DNA of 7,372 nt, from positions 1 through 7,372 of the forward strand of contig JBJOPY010000101.1 of the NCBI GenBank assembly GCA_046050405.1, written 5' to 3'. Of this stretch, positions 1-6,128 are shown piece by piece. The position numbers and the translations under genes are program-made. A model generated the notes under the pieces. That model was given only the letters and a program-made list of their open reading frames with translations, made no database searches and was not told where the DNA came from. Each line of letters starts with the position of its first letter. Position 1 is the first letter of the stretch. The stretch comes from JADKCL01 sp046050405 (GTDB lineage Bacteria; Bacteroidota; Bacteroidia; J057; JADKCL01).

Positions 1-638
1 TTTTTCTGGTGATCCGCCAGGAATTTCGCCAGGCCGATGTCCGTCAGCGGATGCTTGATCATCTGGTCGATGACCGGCAGGGGCATGGTGGCCACGTCCG
101 CACCGGCTTCCGCGCACTGCACCACATGGAGCGTATGGCGGATGCTGGCCGCCAGGATCTCCGTGGCATAGCCGTAGTTGTCAAAAATTGTGCGGATGCT
201 GTGGATCAACTCCATGCCGTCATGGCCGATGTCGTCGAGCCGTCCCAGGAAGGGGGAAACGTAGGTAGCCCCGGCCTTGGCTGCCACCAGCGCCTGCACC
301 GGTGAGAAGATCAGGGTGCAGTTCGTCTTGATCCCGCGCTGTGTCAATTCGTGGATCGCCTTGACCCCGTCCCGGATCATGGGCACCTTGACCACGATGC
401 CAGGGTGGATGCTCGCGAGGTCCAGGGCCTCCTTGATCATCCCCTCGAAGTCCGTGCTGATCACCTCCGCGCTCACGTCTCCATCCACCAGCTCACAAAT
501 GGCCTGATAGTGGGCCCTGAAGTCGGTAACGCCAGCCTTGGCCATCAAGGAGGGGTTGGTGGTGACGCCGTCGAGGACGCCCAGGTCGCTGGCATCCTTG
601 ATTTCCTGTAGATCAGCCGTATCGATAAAGAATTTCAT
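1..638 (-). CDS. tal: Small transaldolase of the TalC/FSA family, C-terminus cut by window edge
   Basis: Translation of the complement from ATG at 638 gives 212 residues with no stop before the edge; the family is usually about 215-220 residues, so only a few are missing. Visible family landmarks are FIDTAD (Asp6), GVTTNPS (Asn28), IVVKVP with the Schiff-base Lys84, NCTLIFS and the end LTDIGLAKFLADHQK. The enzyme belongs in the cytosolic non-oxidative pentose phosphate pathway, moving a dihydroxyacetone unit between sugar phosphates. Two positions favour true transaldolase over fructose-6-phosphate aldolase: Phe130 in SPFLGR, where E. coli FSA has Tyr131, and Glu58 in SAEV, where FSA has Gln59. 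The start is preceded by a purine-rich AGGAAAGAAGGA and by a good Bacteroidota promoter, and it gives the canonical MKFFIDTA N-terminus. It is transcribed alone from its own promoter, in the same direction as the upstream kinase/regulator operon. Homologues are often annotated fsa. Confidence 0.95.
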   Translation of the reverse strand, partial: MKFFIDTADLQEIKDASDLGVLDGVTTNPSLMAKAGVTDFRAHYQAICELVDGDVSAEVISTDFEGMIKEALDLASIHPGIVVKVPMIRDGVKAIHELTQRGIKTNCTLIFSPVQALVAAKAGATYVSPFLGRLDDIGHDGMELIHSIRTIFDNYGYATEILAASIRHTLHVVQCAEAGADVATMPLPVIDQMIKHPLTDIGLAKFLADHQK

Positions 639-641
639 TCC

Positions 642-669
642 TTCTTTCCTGAGTATTCTTTCCTGAGTA
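642..669 (-). repeat. Perfect 14-bp tandem duplication in the transaldolase leader
   Basis: TTCTTTCCTGAGTA occurs twice head to tail (642-655 and 656-669). On the transcribed minus strand each unit reads TACTCAGGAAAGAA. The AGGAAAGAA part of the proximal unit, followed by GGA and then ATG, is the likely ribosome-binding region, so the duplication makes a second copy of it farther upstream. Confidence 0.9.
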
Positions 670-678
670 GTGAGGATG

Positions 679-710
679 CAAAGATAGGGATTTCAACAAC
701 TGGTTCCAAG
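679..710 (-). promoter_or_regulatory. Bacteroidota-type promoter of the transaldolase gene
   Basis: On the minus strand TATCTTTG (686 to 679) matches the Bacteroidota -7 consensus TAnnTTTG exactly. A CTTGG (710 to 706) stands at the -33 position, with 19 bases between TTGG and the -7 box. The inferred transcription start is near 675, giving a leader of roughly 37 nt that contains the 14-bp tandem repeat. This is the best consensus promoter in the window. Confidence 0.65.
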
Positions 711-912
711 GCTGCTGGAAGATTTTGTTTCAGATCAAGCGCGCGCTGAACCAAAAGTAGGCTACGCCCAAGGGGAGTGCAAATGCCGCCTCGTCCAGCT
801 ACCTTCAAGTCTATCCCCGAATTTGTCTGGTTCCAGGGCTAGTAGAATCGCCGCAAGGATTGCTTCTCCACGATTCGGTTGCCCCGCAGGTGTTCACAGC
901 TCCATGCGCCTC

Positions 913-937
913 CAGGCCGGGAGTGTCCCGCGGCCTG
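913..937 (-). terminator. Hairpin after the two-component operon, possible terminator
   Basis: CAGGCC-GGGA (913-922) pairs with TCCC-GC-GGCCTG (926-937) around a 3-nt loop, with a 2-nt GC bulge: ten base pairs, nearly all G-C. It starts 10 nt past the response-regulator stop codon. No U-run follows on the minus strand, so it does not fit a classic intrinsic terminator; it may instead protect the mRNA 3' end or act with a factor. Confidence 0.35.
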
Positions 938-946
938 CTGGGCGCA

Positions 947-1645
947 TCATGTGCTCACCAGCAGCTTGTACCCTGTGCTATGCACATTCATGATCTCGAT
1001 GCGCGGGTCTTCCCTCAGGTATTTCCGCAGCTTCGTGATGAAGACATCCATGCTCCGGGCATTGAAATAGCTGTCATCGCCCCAGATCTGTTTCAGGGCA
1101 TCCTCCCGGCGAAGGATCTGGTTCTGATGGAGGCAGAGCATGCGGAGCAGATCGGCCTCCCGGCTGGTGATCCGCTTCACGACCTCCCCGTTCTTCAATT
1201 CCCGGTGGGTGAAGTTGAACTCGAAGATCCCGAGCTTGAAGACCTCCTTCTCGGTGGCGCGGGAGGTTTCGCCGGCGGATGACCTGCGGAGAAGGGCCCT
1301 GATCCGCAGGAGCAATTCCTCTACGCTGAACGGCTTGGTCATGTAATCGTCCCCGCCCAGGCCAAAGCCCTCTGCCTTGGCCTCGAGCATGTTCTTGGCG
1401 GTCAGGAAGAGGATCGGGACATGCTGGTCCACCTTCCGGATCTCTCTCCCGAGGCTGAACCCATCCCTTCGGGGGAGCATGACGTCCAGCACACAGAGGT
1501 CAAACCTCTCCTTTTGCCAGGCTTGCCATCCTGCCTCGCCATCCATCATCCGGGTCACTTGGTAGCCCTTGACAGTCAGGAACTCCGCCAGGATATCCCC
1601 CAGGTTGGGGTCGTCCTCTACCAGCAATAGTTTCGAAGGGGTCAT
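947..1645 (-). CDS. rprY: OmpR/PhoB-type response regulator, RprY-like
   Basis: This 232-residue transcription factor has a receiver domain (about residues 4-118) and a winged-helix DNA-binding domain (about 134-230). The receiver has the acidic pair Asp11/Asp12, phospho-acceptor Asp54 in VLDVMLP, Thr82 in LTAK and Lys104 in TKPFS, so phosphorelay should be intact. The C-terminal half carries ITSREADLLRML and FNARSMDVFITKLRKYL, closely matching what I recall of Bacteroides RprY, then the wing GYKLL. It should be phosphorylated by the kinase encoded just upstream and bind target promoters. Its ATG overlaps the kinase stop in an ATGA (1642-1645), which implies translational coupling and one mRNA. 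The regulon cannot be read from the sequence; the rprY name rests on similarity recalled from memory, while the OmpR/PhoB class is certain. Confidence 0.95.
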   Translation of the reverse strand: MTPSKLLLVEDDPNLGDILAEFLTVKGYQVTRMMDGEAGWQAWQKERFDLCVLDVMLPRRDGFSLGREIRKVDQHVPILFLTAKNMLEAKAEGFGLGGDDYMTKPFSVEELLLRIRALLRRSSAGETSRATEKEVFKLGIFEFNFTHRELKNGEVVKRITSREADLLRMLCLHQNQILRREDALKQIWGDDSYFNARSMDVFITKLRKYLREDPRIEIMNVHSTGYKLLVST

Positions 1646-3204
1646 GCTTTGATGTCTTTCTGTGGAAGAAAAAGGGTGAAGGTCGAGCCGATCCCCTCCT
1701 CACTCAGCAGCCGGATATTGCCGCCGTGTGCGCGGGCCATGGACAGGGAATAGCTCAGTCCGATCCCGAAACCCTTGACATTGTGGATGTTCCCTGTGGG
1801 GACGCGGTAAAACTTTTCGAAGACCCTGCCCTGTGCTTCCTCGGCGATGCCGATGCCCTCGTCCTGCACCTCCACGCAGATCCCTCCGGGTACGTTCCGG
1901 GTGGTCACGCGGATTCTCGGAGCCTCGGGGGAGTATTTGTTGGCATTGTCCAGCAGGTTCAGGAGGATGCCGCCGAGATGCATCTCATCGCCGAGGACCA
2001 TGGTATGGCTGGCATCTGGGCGGTAGGTGACCTGCCCGCCGCGGCCTTCCACCTGGAGGCGAATGCGCTCCACTTGGTCCGAAATGATCCGATCCAGATC
2101 CAAGGGCTGCATGTCCAGCTTCAGTTCCCCCCTCTCCAGGGCAGCAGCCTGCAGCACACGGTCCACCTGCGTCTTGAGCCGGTCATTCTCCTGCCCGATC
2201 ACCTTCGTATAAAGTCTGATGCGCTCCCGGGTCTGCATCTCCGGGTCATTCAGCACCTCCAGCGCCAGGGATATCGTGGAGATGGGGGTCTTGAGCTCAT
2301 GGGTCATGTTGTTGATGAAGTCGGTCTTCATGGCGGAGAGCCGCTGCTGCTTCCGGAATGCAAGCAAGGTAACCCCGAAACAGCCTAGCACCACCATGAC
2401 CAGCACGCCTGAGGTGGGCAGGACGAATCCCATGGCACGCAAGGTGGTGCTCTTCCGGTCAGGAAACTGGAGCTCCAGGTAGTGGTGGGACGGGCGAATG
2501 TCGTGCGGGAAGAGCTGTACCCTGAAGTACTCCAGCTCATGGTCGATCTGGGAGTGTGTCGTCTCCCCGAGGAGGAAGTCCGGGAGGAGCTCCTGCTTGG
2601 CGATTCCGTAGATGAATGGATCGTCGATATCCCGACGGAGGAGTTCCTGGCGGAGCAGGGTATCGAGCACACTGGAGTCCAGGCGCTCATGCACCGGCAG
2701 GTGGCCGTGCAGCAAGCGCTGTACGATGTCACGGACATAGTTTTGCCCGGCCTCTTCCACCGGGAAATGCTCCCGCAGGACGATCTGGGAGTCCCCGCGT
2801 GCCACCGTGGTCTGGACTGTCTTTTCGGAGATCCACTTGCCATCCACCCATTTCCCTGACCCGAACTCCTCCTGGATGATCCGGGTCGCCAGGGAGTCTG
2901 AAAGCAGGCCGAGGGGGTTCCCCGTGGATCCGGCATCGCCCGTCTGCGGGGACAAAAAAGCCTGGTCCCCGAGCGAAAAAGGCAAGAAGGGCATGCGGCT
3001 GACCTGTCCCTGCAGGATCGCGATGGAAATCTCCCTGTCCTGCAGGCGTTCCACCACCGCAGCCAGGGCCGATTTCACCCGGGAGCGAAACTGAGCCTCC
3101 CGGAGGGCGACCGCATTCTGTACCCAGAACCACTGCACGGAGAGCAGTCCGAGCAGGGCCACAGACATGATGAGGACGAGCAGGCGGATATGGGTCTTTT
3201 TCAC
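1642..3204 (-). CDS. Membrane sensor histidine kinase, RprX-like partner of the response regulator
   Basis: This 520-residue inner-membrane kinase has a first membrane helix at about 7-27, a long region of about 230 residues (28-261) expected to be periplasmic, and a second helix at about 262-283. The HisKA domain follows, with phospho-acceptor His302 in THELKTP, and then a HATPase domain. The ATPase has an N box LLNLLDNANKYS (Asn416/Asn420), G1 DEGIGI (Asp448), F box VFEKFYR and G2 GFGIGLS, all intact. No HAMP or PAS domain is obvious between TM2 and the H box. The sensor region matches no domain I recognise, so the signal is unknown. The start is GTG at 3204: the upstream frame closes at TAA (3249-3247), and this start gives the usual MKK plus hydrophobic N-terminus. 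It is first in a two-gene operon with the regulator (ATGA overlap) and divergent from rel. Confidence 0.94.
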   Translation of the reverse strand: MKKTHIRLLVLIMSVALLGLLSVQWFWVQNAVALREAQFRSRVKSALAAVVERLQDREISIAILQGQVSRMPFLPFSLGDQAFLSPQTGDAGSTGNPLGLLSDSLATRIIQEEFGSGKWVDGKWISEKTVQTTVARGDSQIVLREHFPVEEAGQNYVRDIVQRLLHGHLPVHERLDSSVLDTLLRQELLRRDIDDPFIYGIAKQELLPDFLLGETTHSQIDHELEYFRVQLFPHDIRPSHHYLELQFPDRKSTTLRAMGFVLPTSGVLVMVVLGCFGVTLLAFRKQQRLSAMKTDFINNMTHELKTPISTISLALEVLNDPEMQTRERIRLYTKVIGQENDRLKTQVDRVLQAAALERGELKLDMQPLDLDRIISDQVERIRLQVEGRGGQVTYRPDASHTMVLGDEMHLGGILLNLLDNANKYSPEAPRIRVTTRNVPGGICVEVQDEGIGIAEEAQGRVFEKFYRVPTGNIHNVKGFGIGLSYSLSMARAHGGNIRLLSEEGIGSTFTLFLPQKDIKA

Positions 3205-3211
3205 TTCCCTG

Positions 3212-3219
3212 CAAAGTAA
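3212..3219 (-). promoter_or_regulatory. Possible -7 box of the kinase/regulator operon
   Basis: TTACTTTG on the minus strand matches TAnnTTTG except at the second position, and is followed by C as in the transaldolase promoter. There is no TTG at the expected -33 site; instead an A/T-rich patch (3247-3260) stands out in very GC-rich DNA farther upstream. If real, transcription would start only a few bases before the GTG start codon at 3204. Confidence 0.35.
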
Positions 3220-3296
3220 GGCAAGGCCGGGCGATGCGGCGGGGGCTTAATGATTTTTAACGGGGCCGGCCTGCCGGAGGTGGCAAGGCCCATGAG

Positions 3297-3310
3297 GCCC
3301 GGATCCGGGC
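3297..3310. repeat. 14-bp perfect palindrome
   Basis: GCCCGGATCCGGGC reads the same on both strands and is loosely flanked by CATG on each side (3291-3294 and 3310-3313). It lies about 95 bp upstream of the kinase start and could be an operator, but GC-rich palindromes of this size can arise by chance. Confidence 0.5.
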
Positions 3311-3388
3311 ATGCAACAGCGAGCGGCCCCGCCGCCCGCCGCATTTCCCCGCCCCACCATTCCCTGGCCTCCCCGTCTGGGCACCTGG

Positions 3389-3433
3389 GCCGCTGACGCT
3401 GCATCGCGTCCGCCGGGGTGCAGCGTCAGCGGC
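3389..3433. repeat. Perfect 15-bp inverted repeat with 15-nt loop
   Basis: GCCGCTGACGCTGCA (3389-3403) is followed, after the loop TCGCGTCCGCCGGGG, by its exact reverse complement (3419-3433). The eight bases CGTCCGCC within the loop (3407-3414) are also complementary to GGCGGACG (3431-3438). The end of the stem and the next five bases can therefore either refold or form a pseudoknot with the loop. No U-run follows on either strand, and neither flanking gene ends here, so a terminator role for those genes is unlikely. Confidence 0.9.
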
Positions 3434-3570
3434 GGACGGGTTTCCCACGGTTCCACCCGGTCGCCCATCTACCGCAGGCATGACCAATGCCCGGCGGGTC
3501 TCCCAGGACCGCACCGCCGCGGCACCGGAACCAATGGCAGCAATCGCCTGGACTCCATGAGGGGGGGGAT

Positions 3571-3588
3571 ATTGACGGAAACGTCAAT
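3571..3588. promoter_or_regulatory. Palindromic operator candidate on the rel promoter
   Basis: ATTGACG-GAAA-CGTCAAT is a perfect inverted repeat with 7-bp arms and a 4-bp centre. It covers the predicted -33 element and the first part of the spacer, where a bound dimeric protein would block or reposition RNA polymerase. The half-site spacing (TTGA-N8-TCAA) differs from the FNR pattern (TTGA-N6-TCAA), so I do not assign a factor. Confidence 0.5.
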
Positions 3589-3602
3589 TCTTGCTAACTT
3601 GG
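3571..3602 (+). promoter_or_regulatory. Predicted rel promoter
   Basis: ATTGA (3571-3575) and TAACTTGG (3595-3602) match the -33 and -7 positions of a Bacteroidota promoter, with 19 bases between TTGA and the -7 box, the same geometry as the transaldolase promoter. The -7 box differs from TAnnTTTG at one position. The inferred start is near 3606-3609, leaving a leader of about 30 nt that becomes A/T-rich just before the rel ATG. Confidence 0.55.
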
Positions 3603-3613
3603 CGGTGGAGGAA

Positions 3614-3646
3614 GTGAACACCACAATAAATAATTGCAATGACTGA
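3614..3646 (+). CDS. Possible ten-codon leader ORF overlapping the rel start
   Basis: GTG at 3614 opens a short frame (V/M-N-T-T-I-N-N-C-N-D) that ends in TGA at 3644-3646, five bases past the A of the rel ATG in another frame. GGAGGAA (3607-3613) lies directly before the GTG, which is tighter than the usual spacing. Four of the ten codons are Asn, and one is ATA, rare in this GC-rich coding style. The overlap would suit translational coupling, but so short a frame could occur by chance. Confidence 0.2.
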   Translation: MNTTINNCND

Positions 3647-5882
3647 AACCGTGAATCAGCTGGACAGGAGGGAAAAGGAGAAGCAAGAGATACTCAGGGC
3701 CTATGGCAGCCTGATGCGCGCCTGCAAGGATATCGACTCACGGTCGGACAAGCGGGAGATCCGGCGCGCCTTTGAGTATGCGATGCAGGCGCATGAGGGG
3801 GCAAGGCGCAAAAGCGGGGAGCCCTACATCCTCCACCCGATCGCCGTGGCCAAGATCGTGGTCGAGGAGATGCACCTCGGCACGACCAGCGTGGTGTCTG
3901 CGCTGCTCCACGATGTGGTCGAGGACACGTTCGCGGAGGTCGCGGACATCTCCCGGGAGTTCGGCCCGGAGGTCGCCGCCATCATTGATGGCCTGACCAA
4001 GATCTCGGGCGTATTCGACCACAAGAGCTCCGCCCAGGCGGAGAATTTTCGCAAGATGCTCCTCACCCTGGGGGCAGATGTGCGGGTGATCCTGATCAAG
4101 CTGGCAGACCGCCTGCACAACATGCGCACCCTCCAGTTCATGAAGAAGGAGGGGCAGCTCAAGATCGCCTCCGAGACCCTCTACCTGTATGCGCCCCTGG
4201 CCAATCGGCTGGGCCTGTATGGGGTGAAGGTGGAGCTGGAGGACCTGGCCCTCAAGTACACCGAGCCGACGGTCTATTTGCAGATCAACTCAAAGCTGAT
4301 GAAGGTGCAGCGGGAGAGCAAGCACTACATCCAGCAATTCATGCGGTCCATCCGGGAGAAGCTGGCGGCATCCGGCATGAAATTCCGGATCCTGTACCGC
4401 TTCAAGACGGTGTACTCCATCCATGCCAAGATGGTCAAGCAGGGGATCCCCTTCGAGGAAGTCTTCGACCTGTTTGCCATCCGGATCATCCTGGACAGCC
4501 CCCTGGAGCTGGAGAAGTCCGACTGCTGGCGCGCCTACTCCCTCGTGACCGAGCTCTACCGCCCGAATCCGGAGCGTATGCGCGACTGGATCACCATCCC
4601 TAAATCCAATGGCTACGAATCCCTGCATGTCACGGTCATGGGGCCGCGCGGGAGGTGGATCGAGGCCCAGATCAGGAGCGAGCGGATGGACTACGTGGCC
4701 GAGCATGGCATGGCGGCGCACTGGAAGTACAAGGACAGCTCGCAGATGCACGATGAGCGCTTCCTGAACTGGCTGGGGCGCGTCCGGGAGTTGCTGGAAA
4801 ACCCCAATATGAATGCCGTGGAGGTCGTCAAGGAATTCAAGACCCATCTGATCCCGGACGAAGTCTTTGTGTTCACTCCCAAGGGCGATCTGAAGCAGCT
4901 GCCCGTCGCCTCCACGGTCATCGACTTTGCCTACGAGATACATACCCTGGTCGGGGACAGCTGCATCGGTGCCAAGGTCAACAACAAGGTGGTGCCGCTG
5001 AGCTATGCCCTGAACAACGGCGACCAGGTGGAGATCATCACCTCGAAGCGGCAAAGCCCCAAGGAGGAATGGCTCCAATATACGCATACCACCAAGGCGA
5101 GGCATAAGATCAAGGAGTCCCTCAAGCTGCAGAAGCGCAGAATTGCCGACAAGGGCCGCGAGATCTTCGAGTGGAAGATCCGGAATTACAGCCTGAACGA
5201 GAGGGAGATCGTCAACGAGCTCCTGGCCTTTTTCAAGATCCCGAACGAATCCCAGTTTTTCTACCTCCTGGGCCTGCACAAGCTGGACATGGAGCGCATC
5301 CAAGAATTCATCCGCATCAAGGAGGAGGGGGGCAGGATACGGATCGAGGCACTGGAGCCCACGAAAAGGAACATCAGGAACAGGCAAGAGTTCGAGGAGT
5401 GGCTGAAGGAAAACAAGGGATTGAGCTCGGACATGCTGATGATCGGCGAGGACATGAACATCGCCGACTATAAGTTTGCCACCTGCTGCCATCCAGTCCA
5501 GGGCGATGACATCCTCGCCTTCTATGCCCCGGAGGAGGGACTGGTCATCCATCGCCCCAATTGTTCCAAGGCCATCTCCCTGATGAGCAACTGGGGGAAG
5601 AACATCATCAAGGCCAAATGGACCGAAATGGCTGATATCAGCCTGCTCGCCGGGGTCAAGATCATCGGGGAGGATCGGCAGGGCATGATGAACGACCTCA
5701 TCCGGGTCATCTCCCTCCAGATGAAGCTCAACATCAGGAGCATCACCATCGACTCCATGGATGGCATGTTCGAGGGGGTCTTCAAAATCTTCGTCAGGAA
5801 CACGACGGAACTTGCGAATCTGGCAGTGAAACTGAAATCGGTCACCGGCGTATTCACCGTGACCCGGGTGGAGAGCATGTAG
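3639..5882 (+). CDS. rel: Bifunctional (p)ppGpp synthetase/hydrolase (long RelA/SpoT homologue)
   Basis: This 747-residue cytosolic, ribosome-associated enzyme makes (p)ppGpp from ATP and GDP/GTP when uncharged tRNA accumulates, and also hydrolyses it. The N-terminal HD hydrolase (about 45-200) has RRKSGEPYILHP with His66, the His91-Asp92 pair, Glu95-Asp96 and Asp157 in LADRLHNMRTL, so hydrolysis looks intact. The synthetase (about 240-365) has R-x-K-x3-SIxxKM (254-265), Asp277 in FDLFAIR, IPKSNGYESLH (320-330) and Glu342 in IEAQIR, then AEHGMAAHWKYK. A TGS domain follows (about 405-470), then a helical linker, a zinc-finger-like segment with Cys616-Cys617-His618 and His638/Cys642, and a C-terminal ACT domain (about 667-747). 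All domains are present at normal family length. The ATG at 3639 has an A/T-rich leader and no well-placed Shine-Dalgarno. The promoter overlaps a palindrome that may regulate it. It is divergent from the kinase operon and followed by a G-rich spacer. Confidence 0.98.
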   Translation: MTETVNQLDRREKEKQEILRAYGSLMRACKDIDSRSDKREIRRAFEYAMQAHEGARRKSGEPYILHPIAVAKIVVEEMHLGTTSVVSALLHDVVEDTFAEVADISREFGPEVAAIIDGLTKISGVFDHKSSAQAENFRKMLLTLGADVRVILIKLADRLHNMRTLQFMKKEGQLKIASETLYLYAPLANRLGLYGVKVELEDLALKYTEPTVYLQINSKLMKVQRESKHYIQQFMRSIREKLAASGMKFRILYRFKTVYSIHAKMVKQGIPFEEVFDLFAIRIILDSPLELEKSDCWRAYSLVTELYRPNPERMRDWITIPKSNGYESLHVTVMGPRGRWIEAQIRSERMDYVAEHGMAAHWKYKDSSQMHDERFLNWLGRVRELLENPNMNAVEVVKEFKTHLIPDEVFVFTPKGDLKQLPVASTVIDFAYEIHTLVGDSCIGAKVNNKVVPLSYALNNGDQVEIITSKRQSPKEEWLQYTHTTKARHKIKESLKLQKRRIADKGREIFEWKIRNYSLNEREIVNELLAFFKIPNESQFFYLLGLHKLDMERIQEFIRIKEEGGRIRIEALEPTKRNIRNRQEFEEWLKENKGLSSDMLMIGEDMNIADYKFATCCHPVQGDDILAFYAPEEGLVIHRPNCSKAISLMSNWGKNIIKAKWTEMADISLLAGVKIIGEDRQGMMNDLIRVISLQMKLNIRSITIDSMDGMFEGVFKIFVRNTTELANLAVKLKSVTGVFTVTRVESM

Positions 5883-5904
5883 GGCGGCCGGGCTGGGAGG
5901 GGGG
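5882..5904 (+). other. Canonical G-quadruplex motif at the rel stop codon
   Basis: On the sense strand four G-tracts of three or more occur with short loops: GGG (5882-5884), GGG (5890-5892), GGG (5895-5897) and GGGGGG (5899-5904), with loops of 5, 2 and 1 nt. The first G is the last base of the TAG stop. It could fold in the mRNA 3' region. The rest of the spacer to 6128 stays G-rich and shows no U-tailed terminator; it also contains a small inverted repeat CCGCAT/ATGCGG (5988-5993 and 6008-6013). Confidence 0.5.
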
Positions 5905-6116
5905 CGCACTCACATTCGGCGTCCCGTCGCGAAGACTGCCGGGCCCCCGCAGGGAGGGGCATCCGCAGAGTTTTGGAGGAGGGGGTGCCGCATGAATTAA
6001 ATCCGGGATGCGGAGGAGGGGCGTTTGGTGAAAGATGGAACTTGCAGCGTGGGCGATCGGAGGTTCATGCCATTGCCCAGAGAGGCCGGGGTGGCAGCAA
6101 CGGAAGCAAATCTGTG

Positions 6117-6124
6117 TAACTTAG
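6117..6124 (+). promoter_or_regulatory. Possible -7 box upstream of the outer-membrane protein gene
   Basis: TAACTTAG approximates TAnnTTTG with one mismatch. With the following CGGTG it forms a 13-base word that matches the rel promoter region (3595-3607) at 12 positions. No TTG stands at the -33 position. The box ends four bases before the GTG start, so transcription would begin at or next to the start codon. Confidence 0.35.
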
Positions 6125-6128
6125 CGGT

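Larger units (their letters stand above)
639..946. other. 308-bp spacer between transaldolase and response regulator genes
   Basis: The spacer holds the transaldolase leader and promoter at its left end and a hairpin just past the regulator stop at its right end. Between about 711 and 912 I see no convincing coding frame, RNA gene or long repeat. A short alternating AGCGCGCGCT palindrome near 739-748 is the only other visible structure. Confidence 0.7.
3205..3638. other. 434-bp divergent spacer between the kinase operon and rel
   Basis: This GC-rich spacer separates two divergently transcribed units and shows no credible protein-coding gene. It holds the possible kinase -7 box, a repeated GGCAAGGCC (3220-3228 and 3282-3290), a 14-bp palindrome (3297-3310), a 15-bp inverted repeat (3389-3433), a G8 run (3561-3568), an 18-bp palindrome on the rel promoter and a short leader ORF. 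It is longer than a simple pair of promoters needs, so control elements or a small RNA are possible. Confidence 0.75.

Noticed and set aside
1726..2388. A 220-codon plus-strand open frame opposite the kinase
   Set aside because: It lies wholly inside the HisKA/ATPase coding region on the other strand. The kinase motifs are unmistakable and the antisense product has no features.
3389..3433. Intrinsic terminator or tRNA at the large hairpin
   Set aside because: No U-run on either strand, flanking genes diverge from it, and no cloverleaf or TTCRA-type T-loop can be drawn.
3571..3588. FNR/CRP-type binding site at the rel promoter
   Set aside because: The TTGA and TCAA halves are eight bases apart rather than six, so the palindrome does not fit the FNR pattern.
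3201..3646. Several 67-111 codon frames in the rel-kinase spacer
   Set aside because: They are low-complexity Pro/Arg/Gly translations of GC-rich DNA that run through inverted repeats and the rel promoter; none has a signal worth calling.
4290..5909. A 539-codon open frame on the complement of rel
   Set aside because: It is antisense to a gene with every Rel motif intact. Its His/Asp/Leu/Pro-heavy composition is what the complement of GC-rich codons gives, and it has no recognisable domain.
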